DNA from: Hyaloscypha bicolor E
Lineage: Eukaryota > Ascomycota > Leotiomycetes > Helotiales > Hyaloscyphaceae
DNA length: 64,000 nucleotides
Reading direction: 5' to 3'
NCBI RefSeq assembly: GCF_002865645.1
Contig: NW_020194685.1
Location: 1,947,363-2,011,362 of the forward strand
Part shown: piece after piece, positions 35,796-47,492 of the stretch
Position numbering within the stretch: the first letter of the stretch is position 1
How the letters are laid out: the number at the start of each line of letters is the position of its first letter
Translations under genes and position numbers: made by a program
The notes under the pieces: model-generated
The model's input: only the letters and a program-made list of their open reading frames with translations
The model's database searches: none
Told to the model about the DNA's origin: nothing

Positions 35796-38502
35796 TCAGT
35801 CTGTTCCAGGCCTGAAAGCAGCTGCAATACAAATCTGTGTGCTGCCCTGCACTTCGCCACCCCTCGGCCATCGAGCTTCAAACCTCAAATTTCGTCCATT
35901 GATAATCATGACAAGCTCAAACTCAATTCTGTAGTGTGGGGCCCCCTCATAACCTTCCTCGGGGTACGTCAGCTGTATCTTCCCCGATCTCACGAGCGGT
36001 GTCATGTCCGCTTTAATGGTCCCTGCCAGTTCGGCGCCTAAACCGTAAGTCAACATCTGGTTGTGACAACTGAAGAATGACCTACCTTTGTTCTTCTTGT
36101 GTGTTATCTGGTAATGCGACTGAACATCTGAGTCAGAAACCCACAAGTTCTCCTCGCAAATGAAGGTTAATTTTGTTGCAGCGAAGATTCTGTACACCGA
36201 AGGTAATGAATACTCCTTGTGTGTGGGAACAAATTGACCCTGTCGAATTGTGAGCGAGAGTTTTCGGGGCATCAAGCTTAGCATTTTAGCAGGGGAAGCT
36301 TCGCTTCAAATCCTACCTTGCACACATGCCATTCGATCACCCGCCGCACATAAACCATCCCGTCGAGTTTATCGGTGTATTTTCTCTTGGCTTCGAGGTG
36401 TTCTGGGTGTTTTGTAGGATTGTATTCTTCCATAATTTCGAACCCGTAGCTCGACTTTGTAATGCGAGCTGGTCCGTCTTCTTTGTCCCAAGCGCGAAGC
36501 ACGGCTCCATAAGAAACAGCGACCTCCCTGCGGTAATGTGTTAGCTTGCAAACAGAGTTTCAAATTCGGACAACGAGGCGCACGGGTCGGTTCGTTCCAG
36601 GTCCTTGTGCGTGATCAGGTGTATTTCACCCCGGTATCTAAATAAACGACTTATTTCTCTCAGAGCCTCCCTCAGGAATGACTGAAGGGATTTCGATGTG
36701 CCGAAGCCGCCGATGAGAACCACTTTCTAGGCCATTGTCAGCATTGTACTTGAAGTTGAGGTGGCGATACACTTACCTTCACATCATGACCAGCGTGCTT
36801 TGCGCTGATAAGTTGACTTCTCATAAGCCTCTTGATCTCCTGGAGGCAAGGATAAAATATCTGTACGAAGTCGGACCTCACACTTGTTAGTCGCACGCCA
36901 AGTGGTCAATGTTCTAACACTTACCTGTCCATCAAAACACGGTTGTCTTTGAAACGTTTCTGGCTATTTTCCCGAAGTCCTTTGATCATGATATTCTGTT
37001 GTGTTACCTTCACGGTAACATCTATTCCCCTCTTCATGGAGTATTCAAAATCGAGGGCCACCTTTTCTATGATACCGGTAACTGTGAAACCATCGGTCTC
37101 TATGTCATCCTCTTCGCCCTCCAGTCTCTGCCTCAGATGTTTTTTGAAAGCCTCGTTGAGGAAGCTTGAGCCTTTAAGGCAGCCTACTACTGTTAATTTT
37201 GCTTTTGCGAGATCCACATGATTAGGCTTACCGTCAGGAGGAACTAATTCTTTTGACAGTCTCAATGGAGATTCGTTATCCACTCTATAAGTCGTGGCGT
37301 CGACAGTACCACCGCCAGCGTCTAGGAGCAGAAACGCTTCTCCATGCTACAGAGAGCAAGAATGCATCAGCAATATGACTCAACCAAAAATTGTACCAAT
37401 AGCTACTTACGGTGATCGCGTTCCCCTTCTTGCATTGACTCAGGACATAGGTGGCAGCTGCTTCTGGCTCCGAGACCAAGAAGAGGTTCTCGACAGCACC
37501 AAACTTGGCCTGCTCGATTGCAATGGCCATAGCCCTCTGCATTTTTCGGCATGCGTCTGCAGTCCAGATCGCAGGAACCGTCAATACATGCTCGATTGGG
37601 GTAGCATCCGAAATGACACCCTCTTCCTTCAACTGTGCCTTTGTATGCATGAACAGCCGACCCAAATAATCTGCTATGACATCCTCGTTTTCTTTGATGA
37701 CTTTCTTCCTCTTCAGTCTCCTCAGAATTGGGTCAAGTTCAGCTCGGACCGAGGCAGTATGTTCAGATTTATCTAACCACAACTTTGATCGGGCGATGCG
37801 ATTGAATTTGCTATGGTCCATATCTTCGTTTATCTCGGCCTGGATCCCGTAGCCCCAGACAAAGGAACGCAATTTCGGCGAAGGAGAGGGTTGAGGTATG
37901 GTCGGTTCCTCATCCTCGGGCCCGTCGAAGATGTCCCCTTGCTCATCGCTTTCTGCGTCGTATATATTTCCATTCGAGACTCCTTGAGGAAAGTAGTCCT
38001 GTATTGGAGTTGGACTGCGAGACCCCTCTTCAAGTGTCGGCTCATTAGGATACCAACTTTCCGTTGGAACTTGGCGACTAAGATGGCCATTTGTATAATG
38101 CGAAGGCTCGTTGGGGTAATTGTCAATGATCTTAACGTCGGGCAGCATCCCCTCTCCGCGCCTGGCATACGCAACCGAAGAGAAGGTAGTTCCGAAGTCT
38201 GTTGCAACAATAATAGGCGTGAGCGTCTCGTCAACAGTTGGAGTCCTCTCTTCTCTCCCATCTATGTCCATTTCGTCACCGGCAGCATTTGACCCGTGCC
38301 AACCATGAGCACTATCCGCTTCAGACATTGCTCTAAGCGTGGCAGTCGATTCGCGGGACGCTGTTGCCGGGTACGGAGTTGGTACCATCGCGTCTAGCAT
38401 TTCCTGATCTTCGGCTCCTGTAAGCCGACGGAACCTTCGCTCTTCAACTTCATCTATCAATTCATGTCGAAAAATTTCGAGATAAGGGTGCTCGGAATCC
38501 AT
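35796..38502 (-). CDS. Atypical Hsp70 family protein, multi-exon
   Basis: Confident exons are 38502-37411, 37346-36925, 36882-36777 and one beginning at 36726; further exons run to the stop near 35796 with introns near 36550, 36300-36230 and 36085-36040. The product is near 800 aa. The actin-fold ATPase shows phosphate-1 (ATDFGTTFSSVAYA), phosphate-2 (FLLLDAGGGTVDATTY) and adenosine (KVVLIGGFGTSKSLQ) motifs. An acidic, disordered insertion of about 120 residues sits after phosphate-1, and the N-terminus adds about 100 residues of its own. The C-terminal part (GQFVPTHKEYSLPSVYRIF and beyond) does not look like a canonical Hsp70 lid. This matches the expanded fungal Hsp70-like/HSPA12-like group of unknown function. 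The exon ending near 36550 has a doubtful donor. Confidence 0.75.
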
Positions 38503-39013
38503 TTCGTTAAAAGACTGCGTCTTCCAAGTGAACAAAAACAAATTGTAAGTTGGAGAAACCTCGAGGCACAAAGGCTCTTGGACAGGGCAGTATTTAAACG
38601 CCGGCCAACACGTAGGTAGCCCGCACACCAACGAAACTGCGCCACCAGCTTCTCCAACAAAAAAGCCACTCTGGGGCTTGAGAAAGTGTGAAACTCTCGG
38701 TGAGTCAATGAGGGGAATGGAGTTTGCATCATCACGCCGTTGCCTGCTAGCCGTTGTCGCGAACTGGGGCTCCTAATTGGCCCGTCTGTCCCATGGGGAC
38801 GGTTCGGCGCGACGACCTGGCTTTCTTGCTGCGTCACAGCAATGAAATTGACCAGGGCTATGTTGGTCACGTTCATGCAAAATACCCTGCTCGCAGGGAT
38901 TGCTGTTCGCAGGATTGAGCTGAGCAACCTTTAGTGACTGCTGCGCTGAAAACTCCGGACTCAATCTGCATTCAAAGATCGCTTGTACTAGGAAACCGTT
39001 GACAACCTCGACA
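38503..39013. promoter_or_regulatory. Divergent promoter of the Hsp70-like and SANT/PHD-like genes
   Basis: The stretch of 511 bp lies between divergent starts. No specific element recognised; short frames only. Confidence 0.35.
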
Positions 39014-41385
39014 ATGGCCAAGAAAAGAAAGGCGAAAGCACCGGATCGCAAACCCAGAAAATGGTCGTGGGAGGAAAAGCGAACGTTGTTGGCCTGGCTC
39101 GATTTCTCCCTGAAGCACAAGGAGATTGACTTTGATGAAGGCGTGGTTGACAATTTGGGTGGTGCTTTCACCCACGAACAGATTGAAAGACAACTGAAGA
39201 CTCTTTGGAACAATCGTGGCCCAGATGGACCAGACTCGCCGAAGGACTGGCACGACATAAAGAACCGTGGTTCTCGCTCCCTCCATAATAAGCACGGGTT
39301 GAACGAAAATCAGAGAAATGAGATTGCACTTGCCGTTGAGAAACTGGAGATAGTTTTCTTCCTCGAGCCCTCGACCCCGAACCGCCGACTGCGAAGTAGT
39401 TCCAGAGTGGATGCAGGTTCTTCAAATCAAAGATCCTGGTTGAATACTCCTCCTGTAGAGAAGAATGGGAAGACTCAAGGACGCAAGCGCAAGCTTGACT
39501 CAGACTCCTCGATACCACCTGAAGCGAAGCATGAAATTGAACGGGTCGACATTGAATCTTCAAAAACAAATCCAAGCAGGAAAAAACCAAAGACGTATTC
39601 AAAACGCGATGTACGAGCTTCATCCCACCGTTTTGTGTGGTGCTAATGTGCAGCAGCGAACTCGCAGTACTCGTGCTACAGTTTGTAGTCCTCATACGCC
39701 CCTCGCCGTTGAAGAGCGATATCCGAGCCTGCAGAACAAAGAGAAGCGATCGACTACACTTATCAAGGACAGCGAAGACGATGTTTCTGATACCTTGGAC
39801 GGACAACCAGATGGTCTCAATTACAATCGCGAGACATCCATTCCATTCGGGCCACTAGGAACTGAAGACTCTACCACTTCTCTCTTGTCAAACAGCAACG
39901 AAGACGACGGTTGTGATGAGCAAAGGATACTCTGTACAAGTGGCGTAAATGAGGTAGTACGTGGGAGTGGGAATGAGCTGATTGAGTGCAGCCAGTGCAA
40001 GATCTCGCAGCACGCTGGATGCGTGAAATACTTTTGCCAAGAGTGCACGGAAGCCAAAAGCACACTTGCAGAGCGTCTTACACGATCTATCTCCTCACAA
40101 ATTGATTCCAGCACCGAGACGGACGAGTTGATTGATCCATGGCTACAAAGTGCAATAATTAAGATCCAGGAGCTGCAGGAGAATCTTATGGATAAGGAAA
40201 GGGAACTCCAAGAAAGCCAACAGTTTGTGGAGGACCTGAATCGAGACGTTCACTATTTGAACATGGCAAAGAAGCAAAGGGACGAACAACACGGGCCTTC
40301 TATAGAGGAGAGAATGTTCAAGCAGCAAAAGAAGGTGCACAGTCTACTCAACGAGCTCCAAGCTCGTAGTAGACTGGGAACTTTCACCAAGTTAACACGA
40401 ACATCGAATCATCAGGGCACTTCAACAGACATCAAGGTCGCCTTGAAGGAGGCGTACCACAATAGCCACATGATATTTCGTAATTTGGAGATCAAAGGAT
40501 TTCCATTCATTCCTCAACTGCAAATGCATGACAGACTTCTCGGCTTGGCTCAAAGGGTAGCTGGGTCGAGGCTAGACTCTGTTCCCCAACCCAAGGATAG
40601 AGAGATATTGAGCATCGATCCTGTGGCACTGTTACGATCGTTGACGGTGACTGCGCTGCAGGACTGGGTTTTCGAAACGGATTTTCCAAATTTTGAAGAT
40701 AATTTGTCAATCACGCTTGAAGGGTATCGAGACCTTCTTGCTAGTCAAGGTAACGAAGAGGGCCAGTACAATGCGAGTTCGAGAACTGAAGACTAACGAT
40801 ACTTTAGATGGCGCACTTGCCCTGAGAAACCTTGATCTGGCTGCTTTCGAGGCCAAAATCGGGAAGCCAAAATTCAAGACCTCGATTCTTCCGATGGAAG
40901 CCCAGAGACTGGCTGTACAGCTTTCTCAGACGTTGGCCCCATTCTTTACCCGTAACCCACGAGATCCGCAAGAACTGAGCTGGGACGGTTTTTCAACTTG
41001 GGGTGACTCCATGAAAACATGGAAAGAGAGACAAGAACATCTTGTAAAACTGTTCACTGACGCTTTGACGACTAAAGCGAGCTCCTGCCTGAATATCGAA
41101 GACTATGAGATGGTCTTATATGCTCCTGGAACAAAGTTCGACTCAAATACAATGGAAGCAGAGAGGATGGACGGCACGACAGATACCGGTGATCACGAAG
41201 GCCGAGTTGTTCGAATTTGTGTTCAGGCGGCTGTCTTCGTACATGCGAGAAATCCTGTCTCGAACGACGCTTCCGTGTCAGAATCGATTATCTCAACAAG
41301 GAACTTCGTGAGGAGAAATGAGAACGAGAGGAAAGGATTAATACCTGGCCTCAAAGCCGTTGTTGTGCTCGCGGACATGGACTGA
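39014..41385 (+). CDS. Large nuclear-type protein with SANT-like N-terminus, PHD-like fragment and coiled coil
   Basis: Exons 39014-39610, 39654-40749 and 40808-41385 give about 756 aa; introns are 43 and 58 nt with acceptable donors (GTACGA, GTAACG) and branch sites (CTAAT, CTAAC). The N-terminus (MAKKRKAKAPDRKPRK, then WSWEEKRTLLAWLDFSL and EQIERQLKTLWNNRG) resembles a Myb/SANT-like DNA-binding helix bundle after a basic nuclear signal. Residues near 290-330 contain ILCTSG, LIECSQCKISQHAGCVKY and FCQEC, the spacing of a PHD finger in which several ligands seem lost. A coiled coil follows (AIIKIQELQENLMDKERELQ). The C-terminal third is globular and not recognised. It may be a chromatin protein; I cannot name an orthologue. 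Confidence 0.7.
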
Positions 41386-42019
41386 ATCAGAACCTCCGCG
41401 GCCAAGCCGTCTGAAGACCACCACTACGCGAATAAGAGGGTATTGCACTGTCCACAGTCGATAGTGAGATCATTTGCTGGCGATACGTACAGTTGTAAAG
41501 GGTGATCAAATACATTTTAAGTCGAGGTGATGTCTAGTGGGAACAAAAAAGCACACTGTACAAACATGTTTTCAAAAATACAGCCTTTGGTGCCTTCCTG
41601 CGTAAACCTGAGCATGAGTGTGACCGTTGACTGCCGCGCCCACCCTTCGATTTCTGGCGCCTCCTCAGAGTCTCCTGCACGAATATGCATCTTGTTTCAT
41701 TCTCAGATAGGACTTCAATGTCAAAATACGAAGACATTTCAAGACACGTGACGCCATAATCTACCTCCCGAAGCCGATTGATCCCCACTTCGCAGGTGCA
41801 GCAGGTCAGGTGATCAGCCATTCGACGACAGCATGTACAAAAATTTCTCTTGTCAACTCGAGGCCTCCTCCATCATCTTCATTACGATCAGATGCCGAGC
41901 TGGTTTGCTGAATAGTTCTTCTCATAGTAACAGCCTCGCAGCCCGCGGCGTCTGGACAATCGAGGCCGTCCTGTTGAGGGCCTCGCTGAGTTCGGGTTCT
42001 AGGCGGGAGGCAAAATTGT
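41386..42019. other. Intergenic, no gene seen
   Basis: Contains a minus-strand frame of 95 codons (41534-41821) without motifs and the 3' flank of the SANT/PHD-like gene. Nothing nameable. Confidence 0.4.
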
Positions 42020-42533
42020 CTGGTGCGAAGTGGAAACCCAGCGTGAATCCGCTAATTTAGCCTCCGCGCATGCTTCACTCACCTTACTTACTTTGATTTC
42101 TAAATAACTGCCTATTTAAATATAAGTATGATTTTAAAAAGCAAAAGCGCATATTCTAATTACGCTATTTTTAAGTCTTATAAATAATCTTCTTTTAGGT
42201 GCGGAGGCATTTCTATCGAGAGGTAGTAGATTAAAAGCTAGAAACCCGCTTTAAACGATTTTTGGTGTGGTTTGCCTTTGCTCCAGAGGAACGCTTAAAC
42301 ATCCCTACTTTTTACTAGTTTACTAATAATAAGTACGTAATTAAAAGATAAGACACTTAGGAATATATAAGATTTATATATATATCTTTTAACCGTCTAT
42401 AAGATTTTGTATTAATTCATAAAGTGGTTAAAAAGTTATTAAGGTAATAAATAAGTGAACCTTGGAGAGGCTGCGTAGGGCTGAGGGTGTGCGGGCGCTA
42501 AATTAGTGTCTCACGCTGGCTTTTCACTCCACA
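42020..42533. mobile_element. AT-rich RIP-degraded element with terminal inverted repeats
   Basis: The left arm (42027-42069, containing CCAGCGTGA and CTAATTTAGC) is matched in reverse complement by the right arm (42491-42530, containing GCTAAATTAG and TCACGCTGG); about 35 of 41 positions agree by hand alignment. The 420 bp between them is very AT-rich and full of TAAT/TTAA words, with no open frame, unlike its flanks. The right arm is followed by the palindrome GTACGGACCGTAC (42533-42545). This looks like a non-autonomous DNA transposon (MITE) or a remnant shortened by deletion and mutated by RIP. A clear target-site duplication was not identified. Confidence 0.6.
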
Positions 42534-43218
42534 GTACGGACCGTACCTTAGTTGGCCAGTGGTTGAGGCACACGCGGCAACCACCCCCAATGTCCCGAGT
42601 CGAAACCGGAGATTACCCTAACGTGGACGAGGAGTCCCAGGACCTCCGTGGACTCTGAAAAGAGAAGACTCTGAATGGACGAAAATGCGAGGGAGTCTTG
42701 AGAGAGGAAGAATTTGAAATGTCCAACTTGATTGGGGACATTGAAAGTTCAGTGTCGCTCTTCTTGTCCATCGCAAGTGGGGGATATGGGTGCCTTGACA
42801 TTGTCCAGGTTCCTTCGGTCCGGGCACGAAGCGACCATGCTTTCAATAGGAGCATTGAATTGGCATGGTTATCACCCGAGGGCCACCATCGGTTCAAAAT
42901 GTTTCGCTCAACCGTTTATCGAAACATGAAGTTTGGATGATTGAAGTCAACCCGCGTTTCAATCTTGACGTTGCGAAGCGAGCGCTCGCAAGAACCCCAC
43001 GAAAGACACCTTTTTGAAGTGAATATAAATCTAGAACATAGATTTTCTCCCCTGCATCTCCTGATATTTTGCGAGGACACGGGAATGGATACGAGTTTGA
43101 AGGATGTGCAAGTCCCGAATCTCAATTTTGACGACTTTGACCGCACAGGGTGGACGTGCACAGAGCTTCAGCCTTCAGAACCACTTCCGCTACTGATGTG
43201 CCTGCAATATGACCGGTT
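42534..43218. other. Non-coding flank of repeats
   Basis: Only short overlapping frames on both strands, with normal base composition compared with the AT-rich element beside it. It may hold further repeat remnants, but none could be delimited. Confidence 0.35.
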
Positions 43219-43359
43219 TACGCAGGTGCAGGCTCTAATGTTTGTTACACCGCGTTTGCAGGGGTTGCGCTGAAATGCCCTGTAGCAATGCGCCGTAGCC
43301 GACTTTTGCTTAGCAGAACTCAAGGTGGTGTGACAGACATTAGGGCCTGCACCTGCGTA
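43219..43359. repeat. 33-bp imperfect inverted repeat with 75-bp spacer
   Basis: Arm 43219-43251 (starting TACGCAGGTGCAGG) and arm 43327-43359 (ending CCTGCACCTGCGTA) are reverse complements at 30 of 33 positions. All three mismatches are G/A transitions. The structure is a possible MITE end pair or hairpin and lies in the upstream region of the MFS transporter gene. Confidence 0.6.
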
Positions 43360-43423
43360 GATTAATTTGAGAACGGGCGAATCTGTTTTTGTGTTTCGGA
43401 AGCGCTGAGTTGAGAAATCCATA

Positions 43424-43526
43424 AAGTCGGCGGACTTCCCCAGCGACTGACAACCATCCATATCTGGGCTTGAGAAGTCGACGGACTTCCCCAGCAGACT
43501 CACAACTATCCACATCCGGACTTGAG
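43424..43526 (+). repeat. 51-bp tandem duplication in the transporter promoter
   Basis: Unit 1 (43424-43474) and unit 2 (43475-43526) are near-identical direct repeats, each starting AAGTCGRCGGACTTCCCCAG and ending GGCTTGAG or GGACTTGAG. Each contains the inverted pair AAGTC-4-GACTT. The heptamer CGGACTT occurs at 43431, 43482 and 43517. The duplication ends 73 bp before the MFS start codon, so it lies in the proximal promoter or 5' UTR and may hold duplicated regulator sites. Confidence 0.65.
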
Positions 43527-43599
43527 AAGTTGACCTTTATTATTAGACCTTCTGACTGCCCTCAAATTCTCTCCTTCTCAAATCAACACCACCATCACC

Positions 43600-45782
43600 A
43601 TGTTGGATCATATTGAGCCAGAGCTAATTCCAGGCACGGAAATCCTTCTCGCTTCGGATCAAGGATATGGCAGGCATTCAAGCTCCAATGAAGAACTCGT
43701 GTTGGTTCCTACGCCCAGCGACCAACCAAATGACCCTTTGGTAAAATAAAATAAAAATCCTAAGTTACCTAGAGAAGATTTACTAATTTGTGTGTCACAG
43801 AATTGGAGTACGGGATGGAAGTCCACAGTGATCATCAACCAGGCATTTTTCGTCTTCATCAGCGTGCTCACGCCCCTTTCAATTGCTCCCCTCACCCCAA
43901 TCTTTATGCAAGAATTTCACAAAACCCTTCCACAAGTCAATTATCTGTTTGGAGCAGCGGCCATCTCGCTCGGCTACACAAACTTCATCATTGTTCCTTT
44001 CAGCAATGTTTTTGGGAGGCGTCCTGCAATTCTGATTTGTGGATTGATCTGTGTTTTGGCCAATATTTGGCAAGCACTCACGACGAGCTATGCGAGCTTC
44101 ATCGGGGCACGAGTTATCAGTGGCTTTGGGGCTGGTGCTAATGAGAGTATTATGCCAATGGTTATCGCTGATGTGATGTTCATGCACCAGCGGGGGCTAT
44201 GGATGGGACTCTACTTGTATGTCACACCTGAACGGATGTGAAGTGTGGACTAACACTCCTTGTCAGCTGGGCCTATTTTATGGGGACATTCATTGGCCCC
44301 ATCATTTCTGGCAGCGTAAGTCCCAACTTCTCGGCGTATTAATTCATCTTGTTGCAACGTCCAACAGCTGCTGGAAGACTCTACTCCCGAAAATTTAGAA
44401 AGAAGTATGCTGACACCGATATCTTGGGGATAGATCGCCGCTCATATTTCTTGGCGGTGGTTCTTCTGGGTTTGCACTATATTCCAAGGGGTACGTGGCC
44501 TATCTTAAAGTTGGATCCTCCTGTTGACAGTCACAGGTGTCCCTGATTCTGATGGTCTTTCTGTCCCCGGAAACATTGTATAGAAGACCAGATTCCACGG
44601 CCTCAGATAAAAGTTCGAGCACTGGACAAACAACTCCGCTTGAATCGAAGGTTGAAGTGGTCAATATGACACAAGCCAGCTCAGACACTGAGAAAGCCCC
44701 GTCTTCAATATCTAAATCTCAACAGGGCTCGAACGATCACGTTCGCTCGCTGCCCGAACGCCCAGTTGGCCGTCCCAGCAAACATCAATTCTCACTTATC
44801 CCCAAGCCCGAATTTGAAGGCAAAGATTTAATATTTCGAGATATCCTCGCTCCGATCCAAATATTTAGCTTCCCGATTATACTCTGGGCTGCATTCTCAC
44901 TCGGTTTTGCAGCAAACTGTCTCTTGTCACTGAATCTGACGCAATCTCAAGTCTTTGCCGCTCCACCGTATCTTTTCACTCCGGCACAGGTTGGATTCGT
45001 TAACTTCGCATTTGTGGTTGGCGGTGTTATTGGGTTGCTTACTGCTGGGCCTATCAGTGATTGGGTTTCGATGAGGGCAACAGTTCGGAATAATGGTGTG
45101 AGGGAGGCCGAAATGAGGTTGGTCGCTTTGGTGCCTTACGTGTGTATCTGCTTGGTTGGAATGACTGTGAGTCCCCAGTATCCGATTTTGAATCGCCACT
45201 AACACGGAAAGATCACTGCGGTTGGCTATCAGCGTCATTGGCCTTGGCAAGCAGTGGTTGTGATTGGATATGGTTTCGTGGGTATCCAAGTTGTTTCCAT
45301 CCCAGCAATTCTCATAGCGGTACGTGTCACATAGTGCTGGGAACATTTTGCAGTCTTACTGATATCTCACAGTATGCGGTTGACTGCTATAAGCATATTC
45401 CAGGGCAGATCATGGTCACAGTAGGAGAGCCCCATTCCTATTTTTGACTGTCTCATGATTTCTCCTCATACATTGCCCTAGCCCTCCCTGAGCATTCAGT
45501 ATCCAATAATTGCTAACTCCACCGTTATAAAGGCCACAATAGTCAAGAACACATTTGGAGTAAGTTCTCTTCTAAGAGATGCGAAAACCTGGAACTGACT
45601 TATCACAGTTCGGTATGATCTTTTACTACAATGACTGGGCAGTTAAAGACGGGTTTATTCCACCCGTGATGATGATGATGGCCCTCACTGTTGGCTTCAC
45701 GGTTATTGGGATGGTTGTCTTTATGTTCTGGGGAAAGAAGTTCAGAAGGGCGACGATGAACTCGAAGTTGCACACTTTGTAA
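43600..45782 (+). CDS. Major facilitator superfamily transporter, nine exons
   Basis: Exons 43600-43740, 43801-44216, 44267-44315, 44434-44490, 44537-45166, 45212-45319, 45373-45420, 45533-45559 and 45609-45782 join in frame to 549 aa. The soluble N-terminus (47 aa) precedes the first membrane helices (VIINQAFFVFISVLTPLSIA, QVNYLFGAAAISLGYTNFI). The loop 2-3 signature reads NVFGRRPAI, and helix 5 to 6 reads GTFIGPIISGS joined to ISWRWFFWVCTIFQG. A long cytoplasmic loop follows (about residues 190-275), then the second bundle, ending FWGKKFRRATMNSKLHTL. Fungal transporters of this class export or import small organic molecules; the substrate is unknown. Its neighbours, an SDR and a Zn2Cys6 regulator on the same strand, suggest a small pathway cluster. 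Confidence 0.88.
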
Positions 45783-46320
45783 CGATTGGGTGTTTACAGC
45801 TGGAGATATGAGTTGAGATTGGAAAATATGTAAAGGAAGGGAGGTTGGGCATCTCAATGAATGAATTTTTTTATTCTTTCGAAATCCACTAGTTTACTAA
45901 ATAGAGTATTGAGTAGGGGGAAAACTTTCACCTATTTAATCTCACTGCATACGTTAAGAAATGGAATTGAAGACGATCAAGAAACATCACAGCACATAAT
46001 TTTAAGTTGTAATGAGAAAGATTAAGTAGAGATGTACTTGGTACGGCTCAAATATTCAACCTGGACTGGAGTTGCGGACTTTACTTTTGTCCGTCTTAAC
46101 ACCCGAAACTCGGCGGAGGAGGCCGCTTCACGGCTGCGGAACGCGTCGTGGATGCCTTCCCAGCGGCCGAGTTTGACCGCACCACTTCCTCAAAAACATG
46201 CGCTATGCAAGGGAGCCTTCCACCCTCCGGATGTTGAAATGGATCTACTTCTAATGACTGTTCCATGACCATTCTGGCCTCAAAACGAACCAACCTCAAT
46301 AGCTGCTGGATCTATCAAAG
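45783..46320 (+). promoter_or_regulatory. Promoter of the SDR gene with CGGAC-N9-GTCCG palindrome
   Basis: At 46075-46093 the sequence CGGAC, nine bases, GTCCG forms an inverted repeat; its left half extends to CGGACTT, the heptamer found three times before the transporter gene. CGG inverted pairs with a fixed spacer are typical binding sites of Zn2Cys6 proteins, and such a gene lies at 47965. Confidence 0.45.
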
Positions 46321-47492
46321 ATGGTAGCCCTCGATGTCGTCCACGCCTCCAATGCCCGCCTGAGAGAGCTTGGTCCTGACCTTGTAGCTCTGTTCGGTAT
46401 TCTACGACATGCATAGCTTCTTTATACGAATGCTAATCAATTACAGTTGGTGGCACAAGTGGAATTGGAGAATTCACCCTCAAGGCTTTCGTCCAAAATA
46501 CAATTTCTCCGCGAGTCTACCTGGTGGGACGAAATGCTTCAGCCGCAGATCGAATCATAAAAGAATGCAGGGAATTGAACAAGGAGGGGAAGGTGGAGTT
46601 CTTGAAGGCAGATGTCACGGAGCTCAAGGAGGTTGATCTTGTCTGCAAAGAGATTCAGAAGCGGGAGAAGAAGATCAATCTTCTCTTTCAGACGCAAGGG
46701 AATTTGACGTTAAACGGCCGAAATGGTGGGTTCCTACTCCGTACAATAGATTACTCCACGCAAAACATTACTGACAAATTCGTAACAGAAAATCCTGAAG
46801 GCCTCGACCGCAAGTTCACTTTGAACTACTACTCTCGCATGCGTTTCGTCTACAATCTCCTTCCCCAGCTTCGTACCGCCAGCGCAGAACCCCCACACTT
46901 CTCTCGAACGCTCTCCGTCCTAGGAGCTGGGCACGAAGGTGCCATAAATCTCACGGACCTCGACCTCAAGACTACATTCTCGGGAGCACGATGTGCGGCT
47001 CACACAATAGTCATGAATGATTTCATGGCTGAGGAATTCGCTGCTCGAGAGCATGGGATCAGCTTCCTACATACGAGTCCAGGTGTCGTTAATACGGGCT
47101 TGACGAGAGAGTTGCCGATATGGGCGAGGGCTCTTATGAAGGTTGCTACGCCCTTACTCTCGCTGTTCTTTGTTAGCGCAGATGAAACTGGGCAAAGACA
47201 ATTGTTTTTGGCTTCAAGCGGAATATATCCTCCAGCTAAGCCCGCCCAAGGTGCGCCATTGGCAGCAGGAGTGCCGTTCCCAAAGGACTTTTCTGTTAGC
47301 AAGGGCTCGAATGGGAAAGTCGGAAGTGGAGCTTATCTTGTGAACTGGAATGGGGATATCAGTGGTAATGAGAAAATCTTGTCAGATTATCGAGAGAAAG
47401 GGGTTGGCAAGACTGTCTGGGAGCATACGATGGGAATTTTCAAGCAGGTGGAAAAGATTAACCAGGGAGGAATTGATTCAGCGACTTCTTGA
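46321..47492 (+). CDS. Short-chain dehydrogenase/reductase (SDR) family protein
   Basis: Exons 46321-46396 and 46447-47492 give about 373 aa across a 50-nt intron (GTATTC donor, branch CTAAT). The Rossmann loop VGGTSGIGEFTLKAF is formed across the splice. Further blocks are PRVYLVGRN, VEFLKADVTELKEV (the D of the adenine-ring contact), INLLFQTQGNL and the post-active-site HTSPGVVNTGL. The catalytic YxxxK pair is not visible at its expected place, where the sequence reads ARCAAHTIVMNDFMAEEF, as also seen in some fungal SDR-like proteins. The substrate is unknown. It lies between the transporter and the regulator on the same strand. Confidence 0.8.
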
